64,000 nucleotides of DNA. Source: Chroococcidiopsidaceae cyanobacterium YX2bin18 (GTDB lineage: Bacteria > Cyanobacteriota > Cyanobacteriia > Cyanobacteriales > Chroococcidiopsidaceae). The position numbers and the translations under genes are program-made. The notes beneath the pieces were generated by a model. The model was not told where the DNA came from. It was given only the letters and a program-made list of their open reading frames with translations, and searched no databases. This document shows, in pieces, positions 38,031 to 47,321 of the stretch (positions are counted from its first letter, which is position 1; each line of letters begins with the position of its first letter). The stretch is taken from positions 1-64,000 of the forward strand of contig JAUJND010000015.1 of assembly GCA_030446505.1 (NCBI GenBank). Direction: 5' to 3'.

Positions 38031-40184
38031 TCATGGAATCAAGAAGTCTAAATGCTCACCTGGTTGCGATCGCAACTCCTCCAGCGAACCTTGCATCTTA
38101 AGCTTGCCCTGCTCCATTAGCACAATCCAGTCCGCACGATTAATTACTCTCGGACGGTGGCTAATCAGAAGCGTAGTTTTACCTCGACGGTGAGACAACA
38201 GCCCATTTAAAACTTGAGCTTCACTCACTGGGTCAAGGTTAGCAGTTGATTCGTCCAAAATCAGGACTGGTGGATCAGTTACAATTGCTCGTGCTATAGC
38301 CAGTCGTTGCCGTTGCCCTCCAGAGATATTTGCGCCAAACTCACCCAAAACGGTTTGGTAGTTGTCCGGTAGTTTGCTGATAAAGTCATCAATCTTAGCT
38401 AACTGACAAGCTTTAACAATTTCCTCAAATGTGACATGAGGAGCGCCTAAACGAAAGTTTGCAAGTATTGAGCGACTCCAAAATGCGGTTCTTGGGGAAT
38501 CAAAATAACTTGTTGGCGTAGGTAGTCAAGAGATAAGTCTTTTAGATTATAGATGCCGATGCGGATATTACCAGCTTGCAAGGAATACAACCCCGCAATC
38601 AGTTTTGCCAAGGTACTCTTACCACAACCGGATTCCCCAATTAAGGCAACTACTTTACTACCAGGAATAGTGAGGGAGAAATCTTCTAGTAGATCAACTT
38701 GACCTGGATAGTTAAAGGTAAGGTTTCTACAAATAATGTCAGCATTCTCAGAAATTTTGGCAAAAGGTTTTGTAACCTCTTCCGGTTGCGTTTCTAGTTT
38801 AGCTTCGGTAACTTCTGTGAGGCGTTCAGCAGCGGTTCTAATCCAGATTACTTCGTTGATGATAATAATTAAATCGGTCATTAACCGAGTTACATTTTGG
38901 GCTAGGGTATAGGAAGCAACAAGTTGACCAATACTGATCTCTCTTGCAATTACCAGGTTGCTACCAACCCATAGTAAACCGACGCTACCAAGATTAGAGA
39001 CAACATCAGAAAAGGTACGATTTGTAATTGCAATTTGAATAGCGCGAAACGTCATATTTGCTACGCTACTAGAGCGACTTTGGAGTTGTTCCCACAGTTG
39101 GGTGCAGCAGAGGTAGTTTTAAGCGTGAGTCCTCCTTAAATGTTTCTACTAGAATTGCCTGATTTTCACCTTCTTCGGCTAATACTGTTCGGGTTTTTTG
39201 CCGGAGGTAGGTAGGAAAGCTACTGTTGATAGCGTCATCACAGCCGCAATGAAAGCGGTGATTAGCATCAGTTTCCAGCTATAAAAAAGCAGGAAGCCCA
39301 AAGAAGTAACGGCAATAAAAAATTCGCTGGGTAGACTGACTAAAAGCTGGGAAATTACATTTCTAATTCGTTGAATATCTCGGAGGCGGCTGATGATTTC
39401 GCCACTGCGATGAGTTTCATAATAAGTCAACGGTAAACTTAACATTACCCTGATAAATTCAGAATTAGCCCTAACTCTAGCCGTTGAGCAAAGTGTGCAA
39501 TTAGGTTCGACTGCACTAGCCTCAGACCACTACTGATCAAGCTCATCACTGCAACAGCAATAACCACAGCGTTCAGCAGCTTAGTATCTCCCCTAACCAG
39601 CACATCATCAGTGAGAATTTGGATGAGAAAGGGGTAAGCAAGGGTGATTAGACCCAGGACAAAATTAAGCAGCAATGCCTCAGCTAAGATAGCTCTGTAA
39701 GGCAAAATACGCTGTAGAAACCGTCCTAGACCGTTAACTTTATCATTCGGCGCTTGCGCAAGGCGTACTGGGTCTGCTTCCAGCAACAGCATGATGTAAT
39801 TTTGCCAGCCTTCGATTAGCTGATGACGGGACAAATAACGAACACCAACAGCGGGATCGGCGATGACATACTTTTTGCCCTGCCGCCCGTACAACACCAC
39901 CCAGTGATACCCCAACCAATGAATAATTGCAGGCAGGGTAGGGCATCGATTTGGTCAATAATCTCTGGTGAGGCTTTGACTTTTTGAGCGTTGAACCCTA
40001 AAGCCTCCGCCCCTCGTTTTAGACCCAGCAGAGTTGTTCCCTGTTGTCCAGTACCAACAACTTCCCGAATGTGGCTGATCGCCAACGTCTGCCAGTACTA
40101 TTTGGCAATGGTTGCAAAGCACGCTGCCCCACAGTCCGACTCAGCAAGTTGGAGAACACACGGGTATTTAATAAACTTAACCAT
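38031..40184 (-). pseudogene. Peptidase-containing ABC exporter (C39 type), multiply disrupted
   Basis: The remnant reads as about 719 residues. The C39 peptidase domain comes first: QLAESDCGAACFATIA with the catalytic Cys, then GTTLLGLKRGAEALGF and HWVVLYGRQGKKYVIADP with the catalytic His and Asp. A membrane domain follows (LPYRAILAEALLLN; YYETHRSGEIISRLRDI), then the ATPase with ESGCGKSTL, ISGGQRQRLAIARAI and LILDESTANLD. An in-frame TAG (40098-40100) and six single-base deletions, near 39937, 39460, 39206, 39132, 39101 and 38482, interrupt it. Such exporters cut double-glycine leaders and export the core. It is divergent from the two precursor peptides. Confidence 0.88.
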
Positions 40185-40303
40185 TACTGTGTTCAGACAC
40201 TCGGATGTTTGGTATTTTTAGGCTTAAAAAGGGTAGTCGGCAGAAATGCCCACTTGATTCTAATCCGTGTAATTCAATTCATTAAAAGGTAGAGGATTTC
40301 ACA

Positions 40304-40426
40304 ATGGAACTCAACAAGCAAGTCAAGAAAGAAGTCAAAACACAGCCTTTAGCTAACCTGCCAGTAGTGACTTTGACTGAAAAGGATATGTCCTCTGTCA
40401 GTGGCGGCGGGCGGCGGTGGAGCTGA
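40304..40426 (+). CDS. Double-glycine leader precursor peptide 1
   Basis: The frame gives 40 residues, too short for usual ORF callers. The leader VKTQPLANLPVVTLTEKDMS is followed by SVSGG, a canonical double-glycine cleavage site, then only GRRWS. A purine-rich AGAGGA lies upstream of ATG 40304. If one G of the GGG run at about 40409-40411 is extra, the same leader would instead continue into a GGGADQLPDLIFWRRRKGSP core ending in TAG. The leader is nearly identical to that of the second peptide, while the cores differ, as expected for ribosomal peptide natural products exported by C39 ABC transporters. Confidence 0.7.
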   Translation: MELNKQVKKEVKTQPLANLPVVTLTEKDMSSVSGGGRRWS

Positions 40427-40509
40427 TCAGCTCCCCGATCTCATCTTTTGGCGACGAAGAAAGGGTTCGCCTTAGCTTAGTCCAAATCAACTTAGACAAG
40501 GAGGATTTA

Positions 40510-40635
40510 ATGATGGAAATCAAGCAGCAAGTCAAGAAAGAAGTCAAAACACAACCTTTGGCTAACCTGCCAGTAGTGACTCTCACTGAAAAGGATATGT
40601 CCTCTGTCAGTGGCGGTAGATCTGCTTGGCGCTAA
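40510..40635 (+). CDS. Double-glycine leader precursor peptide 2
   Basis: The frame gives 41 residues from ATG 40510 (40 from 40513) with a strong AAGGAGG ribosome-binding site at 40497-40503. It has the leader VKTQPLANLPVVTLTEKDMS and the cleavage motif SVSGG, then the five-residue core RSAWR and a double stop TAA-TAG. It is a tandem copy of the first precursor (206 bp apart) with only silent leader changes and a different core. An intrinsic terminator follows at 40782. Function as bacteriocin or signalling peptide is inferred from the neighbouring C39 exporter and HlyD-type genes. Confidence 0.75.
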   Translation: MMEIKQQVKKEVKTQPLANLPVVTLTEKDMSSVSGGRSAWR

Positions 40636-40781
40636 ATAGCCGCTGCTCCATTTTTCAGGTACGAGTCAGGAGTTCAGTTTTGTAATTGCACTCTACACAA
40701 GTCAGCAATTACTCTGATACCTACGACTTGAATCTAGCTTAATGCAACGCTCAACAAAGTTTCTATGCTTGTCAATATTGT

Positions 40782-40808
40782 AAAACCCTGCTAAGTCCAG
40801 GGTTTTTT
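40782..40808 (+). terminator. Intrinsic terminator after the precursor peptides
   Basis: The stem AAAACCCTG / CAGGGTTTT with a 7-nt loop (CTAAGTC) runs into a series of T. It lies between the second peptide and the HlyD gene, so peptides and HlyD are probably separate transcripts, or the site attenuates read-through. Confidence 0.85.
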
Positions 40809-40857
40809 AATGACTTAGCGATCGCATGGCTTTTTAAACCATAAATTCAGCCCACTC

Positions 40858-42189
40858 ATGTTCACTGAACCCAGCCCAGACCTACTCCGCTCAATTAAAA
40901 GCGATGAGTTCCTCCCCCTATCAGTCTGTGGACAGTGTGGGGGGGGGCTTTTTCTTGTTGTAACTGTTGGCGCAGCCATAACCCTTGCCGCTGTTATTAA
41001 GTACAATATAACCGTCAAAGCTTCTGCCACTGTCCGTCCTACCGGAGAACTCCGAATTGTCCAGGCAGCAACAGCAGGAACTGTCAAAAGCATTTTGGTT
41101 CAAGAGAATCAGGTTGTTAAGGAAGGGGATGCAATCGCCCAAATCGATAATTCCCAACTCCAGACCAAAAAGAGCCAACTGCAAGGGAATATCCAGCAAG
41201 GGCAGCCGCAACTAGCTCAAATCGCCGCCCAAATCAGTGCTCTCGACAAAGAGCGTGATTCTGAGTCAAGCTTGATTAACCACACTATTGCCTCTGCTCA
41301 AGCCGATTTGAGTCGTAATCAACGGGAGTATCAAGAGCGGCAAATCACTACGAAAACACAAGTACAAGAAGCTCAAGCCGCCTTAGAATTAGCAAGAGTG
41401 GAACTGAAGCAATATCAGCAACTGGCTTCTACGGGGCGATCGCTACTCTGCAAATCAAGGAAAAAGAACAAGCATTTATTGCTGCCCTTGCCAGACTGGA
41501 ACGCGCCAAAGCCACACTCAATCCCAGTGTTGCACCAGTGGCGATAGCGAATGAACGGATTTCTCAAGAAAAGGCAAGGGGAGAGTCAACACTCTGCCAC
41601 GTTGAACAAAGAAAGAGAGGAACTGATCCGGCGGCAAGTTGAAATTCAGAATCAACTCAACCGCGATTGCCAAGAACTAAAACAGATTGAAAGCGACCTC
41701 AAAAAGAGCCTAGTCAAATCCCCAGCGGCAGGCACTATTCTTAAACTAGATTTACGCAATCTTGATCAGGTAGTTCAACCTGGAGATACGATTGCCCAAA
41801 TTGCTCCCAGTAATGCTTCTCTCGTAGTAAAAGCTCGTGTTGCCGCTCAAGAGATTAGTAGTGTTCGAGTCTGCAAAGAACAAAAAGTTTTAAGCTGTCA
41901 GGAGGGTCGAGTTCAACTGCGGTTTTCTGCGTATCCCTATCCAGATTACGGCACACTTAAAGCTGCTGTAAGAGCGATTTCTCCCGATGCCATTACTCAA
42001 AGTAACACCTCTGGTGCAGTTGCCCCATATTACGAAGTTACGATCCAGCCAGAAAGACTTTATCTTGTGAAAGGCGATCTCTCCTATGGTGTCAAATCTG
42101 GAATGGAAGTTACAGCAGACATTATTTCTAGAGAAGAAACTGTCCTCACTTTCATACTGAGAAAGGCAAGGCTGATAACAGATTTATGA
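40858..42189 (+). pseudogene. HlyD-type membrane fusion protein, frameshifted
   Basis: The gene reads as about 443 residues. A membrane anchor (LFLVVTVGAAITLAAVIKYN) is followed by the biotinyl-lipoyl-like half (ASATVRPTGELRIVQAATAG; VVKEGDAIAQID), a long coiled coil (about 110-260), then KSPAAGTILKLDL and VVQPGDTIAQIAP. The C-terminal barrel is YEVTIQPERLYL. The sequence implies four single-base indels: a missing C near 40916 and an extra G in the following G9 run that cancel each other, a missing G at about 41433-41436, and an extra T near 41595. It would link the C39 exporter to the outer membrane. Confidence 0.85.
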
Positions 42190-42413
42190 TTGGGTATTGG
42201 GGAGCAAAACTCAGAAGTAGGATAAGAAGTTTCGGCTAGAGTCCATACAACGGTCGAGCGAAACCCGCTCTGACAATGCCATGCCTTTAATGCATAATAA
42301 TGTGTATTTGTACAATACGTAAGTCCTGGCTAATTATAATTTCCCTTTCTTGCCCTTCTTTCTAATGGGTCAGGGGGAATTCCTTCTAAAGTGCAATATC
42401 CTAATTCAGTAAA

Positions 42414-42498
42414 CGGAGAGGGTGGGATTTGAACCCACGATGGCTTGCACCATAACGCATTTCGAGTGCGTCGCATTCGACCACTCTGCCACCTCTCC
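42414..42498 (-). tRNA. tRNA-Ser (anticodon CGA)
   Basis: On the minus strand the 7-bp acceptor stem GGAGAGG / CCTCTCC, the D-arm AGAGTGGTCGAA, the anticodon loop CTCGAAA with CGA, a long variable arm as in class II serine tRNAs, and the T-arm GTGGGTTCAAATCCCAC are all present. The discriminator base is G, and CCA is not encoded. It lies between the HlyD remnant and comEC. Confidence 0.95.
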
Positions 42499-42551
42499 AA
42501 AAAGTATAGTATTAGCTATTTTAATTAAGAATACCACTATCTACTAACTTT

Positions 42552-44822
42552 TCACAGTAAAGAGTTCCTGTTTTCCGAGGCAACTATCGCTGCGGCAAAC
42601 TTCCCTCCAGGTGTTGATTGGATAGCACCATCTCGTCCTGTAAAGAATACCTGAGTTTTACCTTGACGTAGCGTAGACACAGTATTGGGGTCAGGGGTAG
42701 GGGATGAAATAATCGCAACTTGCGGTTTTATTGCCTGCAATAAATTAGGAGCTACCACTTCTCCAGACCAGCAAAGAACTTGAACACGCGGTAATTGGGT
42801 TAGTAACTTATGTTCTTGATTGGGTTTAAGTCCCAGCAATAGCCAAGTCTGACCTTGAATTTCAAGTTGCAACATCGGAGCTTGAGCATTTATTAATTGC
42901 ATAGTTGTAGAACCCGCAGTTACTGTCTGACCTACGCTTAAAAAATGATGTTTTGCCCAATGTGCTTGTACTGCTTTAAGAATTTTTGAATTACTTGCAG
43001 GATCTGACTCTAAAGCAACATGATTATAAAAATTTTTGACTGGCAGACGTTTGAGAATCTCCAACCAACCACTAATACTGGATTGAGAATTCATCGCGAT
43101 CGCCCAATCTATTTTATTTATCCCTTGCTGCTGCAAAAAAGGAAGCACTGTAAACCGCACACTATCGGCATTTCCACTATTAATAAGTGTGACTTGTCCG
43201 TGCTCTTGAATTACCATAACTGGTTCTGCGTCAGTCGCCAAAACAGTCACGCGAAACACAGTGGCTTGGGTTTGCCAAACTGGAATTAATACTAAAGTAA
43301 AACTAATGGCTCCTGCTAACCACCAACGCCGCTGCCACCAGGGTTGCAGCCAAACTAAACTAATTAATCCATAAATGGCAAGTAATTGCAAAACGGAGAT
43401 TGTGCCAACGGCAATAGAATTTCCTGGCAACTGGGAAAACACTTGCACTAGCACAATTAACCAATGGGTGGGGTAATACAGCAGCCAACTCAAGGCGCTT
43501 CCTGCTAAAGGCCAAATCAAAGCAGTCAAAGCACTGATAATGCCGCTGATACTAATTACAGAAATTAAGGGTGTAGTCAAGACATTCACCACAAGGCTGT
43601 AGAGTGGCACAACGCCAAAAACATGGAGTTGCAGAGGTAATGTCCAGATCGAGGCAGCGATTGGCACTGCTATTAAGCAAGCGATCGCTGGTGGTATCCA
43701 GTCCAACTTTTTAATTAATGGTGGCACTGTTACCAATAATCCTAGAGTAGCCAAAAAACTAAGCTGAAATCCCAAATCCCAAATCCAGAGGGGATTAAAT
43801 AGCAACAAAAGTGTTGCGGCAAGTAAGAGTGTTCCCAACGGCTTAACTTTGCGCTTTATTGCCAAAGCAATTAATGCGCCAAACCCCATAACTACGGCGC
43901 GTAGCACTGAAGGCTGTAAGCCAGTTAAACCAAGGAAAATAACCAAAGCACTTACGCCCCAAGCAACTTGTGCTCTAGAAGAAAGACGTTTTGTAATTAC
44001 TAACAGCAAACTTAGAATTAGAGAGGTTTGAAATCCAGATGCCGCTAAAGCATGAGCTAATCCCACCTGAATAAAGGAGTCGCGGATATCGTAGGGCAAA
44101 TCAACAGCCTTACTCCCCAAAACCATTGAACTGACAATAGGTCCTTCCGGGCTGCCCAACCACCGAACCTGCGACCGCACAATTCGTTGTCGAATAATCC
44201 ACCATCCCCACTGAGGTTTCTGAGCAGTAGAAATCACTTGCAGCCGTCCACTAAAACCAGCAAATGTGCCTTCTCGCTCCAGATAACTGCGAAAATCAAA
44301 ACTTCCTGGATTTACCGCTGGTTTTGGTTTGTACAAAACACCAGTAACAGCGATTACTTGACCTGGATATAAACCAGTAACTTGAAGTAAAGGTACAGTC
44401 ACATACAACTTACCTGTAACTGTCTGAGCGAGTGCCGCTTCGTCCCCGCCTTTAATTTCCAGTTGAGTAGTCTCTAACCAAAATTGTCCCCGTTGACTCC
44501 GCGTTAAGCGAGGTGGACTCACAATCTTGCCTTGCACAGTGAAGATTTGTTCTTGATTTGTGCCATCAGCTTGAACAAATTTACTAATATCATTCACTGC
44601 TGGTTGTGGTGTTTGTACCTGCAAATATAAAGTTGCCACTAAGCCGACTACTCCAGCTATAAGCCACAATCCTGCTTTAGGACCGACTCGCCAGAATCGC
44701 GGTATAACAACAGCTGCTCCTATCCCTACGGCTATTGCAGCGTAACTTCCCCAAGATATTGCTGTAGATAGCAAGCCTAAAATATAAGCCAGGCAGAGAA
44801 TGACACCACTAATCTGAGTCAT
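42552..44822 (-). CDS. comEC: ComEC/Rec2-type DNA uptake channel protein
   Basis: The 756-residue membrane protein has an N-terminal helix pair, an OB-like soluble domain (IFTVQGKIVSPPRLTRSQRGQFWL; PGSFDFRSYLEREGTFAGF), the competence domain (GLAHALAASGFQTSLILSLL, GLQPSVLRAVVMGF, NPLWIWDLGFQLSFLATLG) and a degenerate metallo-beta-lactamase-like C-terminal domain (ITLINSGN-type text, YNHVALES). ComEC moves single-stranded DNA across the inner membrane in natural transformation. The C-terminal nuclease-like part lacks the strong HxHxDH motif. The frame is intact over 2.3 kb, which argues against uniformly poor sequence quality. Confidence 0.9.
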   Translation of the reverse strand: MTQISGVILCLAYILGLLSTAISWGSYAAIAVGIGAAVVIPRFWRVGPKAGLWLIAGVVGLVATLYLQVQTPQPAVNDISKFVQADGTNQEQIFTVQGKIVSPPRLTRSQRGQFWLETTQLEIKGGDEAALAQTVTGKLYVTVPLLQVTGLYPGQVIAVTGVLYKPKPAVNPGSFDFRSYLEREGTFAGFSGRLQVISTAQKPQWGWWIIRQRIVRSQVRWLGSPEGPIVSSMVLGSKAVDLPYDIRDSFIQVGLAHALAASGFQTSLILSLLLVITKRLSSRAQVAWGVSALVIFLGLTGLQPSVLRAVVMGFGALIALAIKRKVKPLGTLLLAATLLLLFNPLWIWDLGFQLSFLATLGLLVTVPPLIKKLDWIPPAIACLIAVPIAASIWTLPLQLHVFGVVPLYSLVVNVLTTPLISVISISGIISALTALIWPLAGSALSWLLYYPTHWLIVLVQVFSQLPGNSIAVGTISVLQLLAIYGLISLVWLQPWWQRRWWLAGAISFTLVLIPVWQTQATVFRVTVLATDAEPVMVIQEHGQVTLINSGNADSVRFTVLPFLQQQGINKIDWAIAMNSQSSISGWLEILKRLPVKNFYNHVALESDPASNSKILKAVQAHWAKHHFLSVGQTVTAGSTTMQLINAQAPMLQLEIQGQTWLLLGLKPNQEHKLLTQLPRVQVLCWSGEVVAPNLLQAIKPQVAIISSPTPDPNTVSTLRQGKTQVFFTGRDGAIQSTPGGKFAAAIVASENRNSLL

Positions 44823-45370
44823 TAGGATTTAACAATCTAAAAAAATAAAAACGATACTACAGCGCGGCAAAAGCGGGGAGAATAATTCTTACCGCTAATA
44901 AATACAAGGAGGATTAGACCGGAATCTTCAGTCTATCTTCCAGCAAAAATAATGTCCTTTTTCTTTGCACCCTAGTATTACTTTCCAAGCGATTAGCCTG
45001 AAAATTGCCATACGCTGTCAAATGAAATATTAAAAGGTCTTTTAAAGCCTGAAGTTAGGGCAATGCCCTCTACATAGGAGTAAGATAACCAGAGGCATGA
45101 AGCGATCGCCTACCTTTGCAGTTATCCAGATTTCCTCAATGTAGCAACCCTACTAGCTTTTAGCTGCTCAATTACGGTGAAGCGATAGGTGCGAGGGTTA
45201 CCTGCTTAAAATTAGAATTACGATTCAACCGTGCCTTTGTTGCAGTAGTGTGATCGCGCTGCAAACATCACCATATATCTATATCTAAGGTAGTAGCTTC
45301 AAGGCAGATGTAACGAACTGTAATAATAAAGGAAAATAGTAGTTAGTAATACAAGAATAAACCAGATTAG
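44823..45370. other. Intergenic, no gene seen
   Basis: This 548-bp spacer lies between the divergent comEC and redox-enzyme genes and should hold both promoters. No open frame or strong hairpin stands out, and a HIP1-like site lies near 45103. Confidence 0.45.
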
Positions 45371-46489
45371 ATGCAGACTAACATCCCTACCGTCCGAAGC
45401 TTTGACAATGAGGCACAGATTACAGCAACGGAAGTAGCAGCTATAAACTACGAACAAGCCGAGCAGCAATTTATCCACTTACTTGATCTAGAGGATCTAG
45501 ACAAGAAACTGGATGCACAACCTGAAATTGCGAGTGATTTTGAAACAGCGCTCGCTACCGCAATTACAGAAGCATATACAGAATCTAGTTCTGACAAAGC
45601 ACATCTATTTCTACAACGGATACTGTATCGCATCAATCGCCTCAAGCTATTTTGGTATGACGATCTACGACACTATACCAATGAACGCTCGGAATACTTA
45701 CGGAAAGTACGCGATCGCATTGAAACACCTTGGCAGGAATGGGAATTAGCACAACTTGATGTTGCAGCACTGCAACAAGAAGATGTCAAGCAAGGATTAA
45801 CTTCACGTAGCAATCGCGATCTCAATCCACCTTTGTCAGATGATAGCCGCTATTTGCAAGAACAGATGACCGAAGCTGGATACCGTCATGTACTGGCGAT
45901 CGCTTCTTTTGATGGTTTAGTCGAAGGTAGCCGCCTTTCTCGTATCCTGGGTGGTGCTGGCAATGAGGTGCAGTCAACGCTGACGAAGGTACTACTAGAA
46001 GAGTACGGTAACGGTCGTTTGTCGCGAAAACACTCTACATACTTCGCCCAAATGCTTTCTGAGTTTGGCATGAACACTGAACCAGAGGCATACTTCGATT
46101 TAGTGCCTTGGGAAGTGCTAGCTTGTGCTAATCATAACTTCTTAGTAACTGAGCGTAAAATCTATTTTCTCCGCTACAACGGTGGATTAACTTATTTTGA
46201 AGTTGCGGGACCTGCGGCGTATAGAAACTATCTAGCAGCAGCGCAACGCTTGGGACTATCACAGGCTGCCATGGGCTATTGGGAACTGCACATCAGAGAA
46301 GATGAACGTCATGGTCAATGGATGTTAGATGATGTGGCATTACCATTAGCTCAACAGTACCCTAATGATGCTTGGGAACTATTACTTGGATACGACCAAG
46401 AGAAGTTAATGGGCGATCGCGCTGGTGTAGCTGTAGTCAAGTCAGCACGTGAATTAGACTACACCGCATCATTCAACCTGCTGAAGTAG
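45371..46489 (+). CDS. Iron-containing redox enzyme family protein (haem-oxygenase-like di-iron fold)
   Basis: The 372-residue protein is almost wholly helical. Candidate metal ligands lie in the regions LLEEYGNGRLSRKHSTYF (Glu, Glu, His), CANHNFL and YWELHIREDERHGQWMLDD (Glu, His, Glu, Asp, His). This resembles the haem-oxygenase-like di-iron oxygenase superfamily, a large group with oxygenase and N-oxygenase members. The specific reaction is unknown. It is a single gene followed by a stem-loop. Confidence 0.7.
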   Translation: MQTNIPTVRSFDNEAQITATEVAAINYEQAEQQFIHLLDLEDLDKKLDAQPEIASDFETALATAITEAYTESSSDKAHLFLQRILYRINRLKLFWYDDLRHYTNERSEYLRKVRDRIETPWQEWELAQLDVAALQQEDVKQGLTSRSNRDLNPPLSDDSRYLQEQMTEAGYRHVLAIASFDGLVEGSRLSRILGGAGNEVQSTLTKVLLEEYGNGRLSRKHSTYFAQMLSEFGMNTEPEAYFDLVPWEVLACANHNFLVTERKIYFLRYNGGLTYFEVAGPAAYRNYLAAAQRLGLSQAAMGYWELHIREDERHGQWMLDDVALPLAQQYPNDAWELLLGYDQEKLMGDRAGVAVVKSARELDYTASFNLLK

Positions 46490-46509
46490 ATCTAAAAAGT
46501 CTTAGCATT

Positions 46510-46547
46510 ACGTCCCCTCTTTAGTTTTACTTTTTAATAGGGGACGT
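46510..46547 (+). terminator. Stem-loop after the redox enzyme gene
   Basis: A 9-bp perfect stem, ACGTCCCCT / AGGGGACGT, encloses a 20-nt T-rich loop 20 bp after the stop codon. The following TACTGTTTTC is only a weak T-run, so this is a moderate terminator candidate. Confidence 0.6.
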
Positions 46548-46604
46548 TACTGTTTTCAACTTATTACCCTTAACACTTAACAATTAACTAAGCATCAAAT
46601 CATT

Positions 46605-47321
46605 TTACAAAGCTGTCATTAACCGAACTAACTCCGTAGACAAATTCACTTTAGATTTAGTCTGCTTTGTAAACAGAACACCTGCTAATAAGTAGATATT
46701 TTGTGAATAGAAAGCCATGTTATTTATTCGCATTTCTTCTATTCTAGTTTTCACTTTTAGCTCGGAACTATAATACCCAAATGTTAGAGGCGAAATTATA
46801 AAATTAGCAATATGATAGCCCTTTGTTACTGCATAATCAATTAAACCTTCTGGATTAGAATAACTAGAAATCATTAGCAATGCATTCTCGTAATCTAATG
46901 ATAGAAGTTGTTTCGTAATTGTAATTCCGTCAATGCCTCCATGTAAAAGAGGCTGATAAATTTTGTTGTCTAGTGCTGGAAGGTATGGCGGGTTTGATAT
47001 TAAATATTCTGCGTTGGGTTTGGAAGAGTCAAAAAATGATTTATTGTGAATAATATATTTATCAGTTAACCCATATTGCTCTATTTTTGCTTCTGCTGCT
47101 TCACAAGATAATGGATTCATTTCAAATCCATGCACTATACCATTAAATTTTGCTCCCAGCAAAGACTTGATTACAGGAATACCATCTCCTGAACCAAGCT
47201 CAATAATTGATTCTGAACCTACACAATTATTAAAAACTAATGCTTCTAAACAATGTGAATAAAAATTAGATTCCTCTGGACAAAAGAAGATGTCCTTCAA
47301 AAGTTTAGCTGAAGTAACCAT
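46605..47321 (-). CDS. SAM-dependent methyltransferase (HemK-like, NPPY motif)
   Basis: The 238-residue protein has motif I IIELGSGDGIPVIKS, an acidic residue after strand 2 (HGFEMNPLSCEAA), and motif IV ISNPPYLPAL. The NPPY motif marks enzymes that methylate a planar amide or amine, such as glutamine in release factors or adenine in DNA. Its codons are much more AT-rich than those of its neighbours, and it borders a 1-kb AT-rich desert, which suggests separate acquisition. It is not the standard PrmC, because the N-terminal helical domain is missing. Confidence 0.8.
   Translation of the reverse strand: MVTSAKLLKDIFFCPEESNFYSHCLEALVFNNCVGSESIIELGSGDGIPVIKSLLGAKFNGIVHGFEMNPLSCEAAEAKIEQYGLTDKYIIHNKSFFDSSKPNAEYLISNPPYLPALDNKIYQPLLHGGIDGITITKQLLSLDYENALLMISSYSNPEGLIDYAVTKGYHIANFIISPLTFGYYSSELKVKTRIEEMRINNMAFYSQNIYLLAGVLFTKQTKSKVNLSTELVRLMTAL

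Noticed and set aside
38031-40184. HetC, the heterocyst-related exporter
   Set aside because: The exporter has the same domain order, but nothing else of the het locus is present, and the double-glycine peptides next to it fit a bacteriocin-type role better. Without alignment HetC cannot be claimed.
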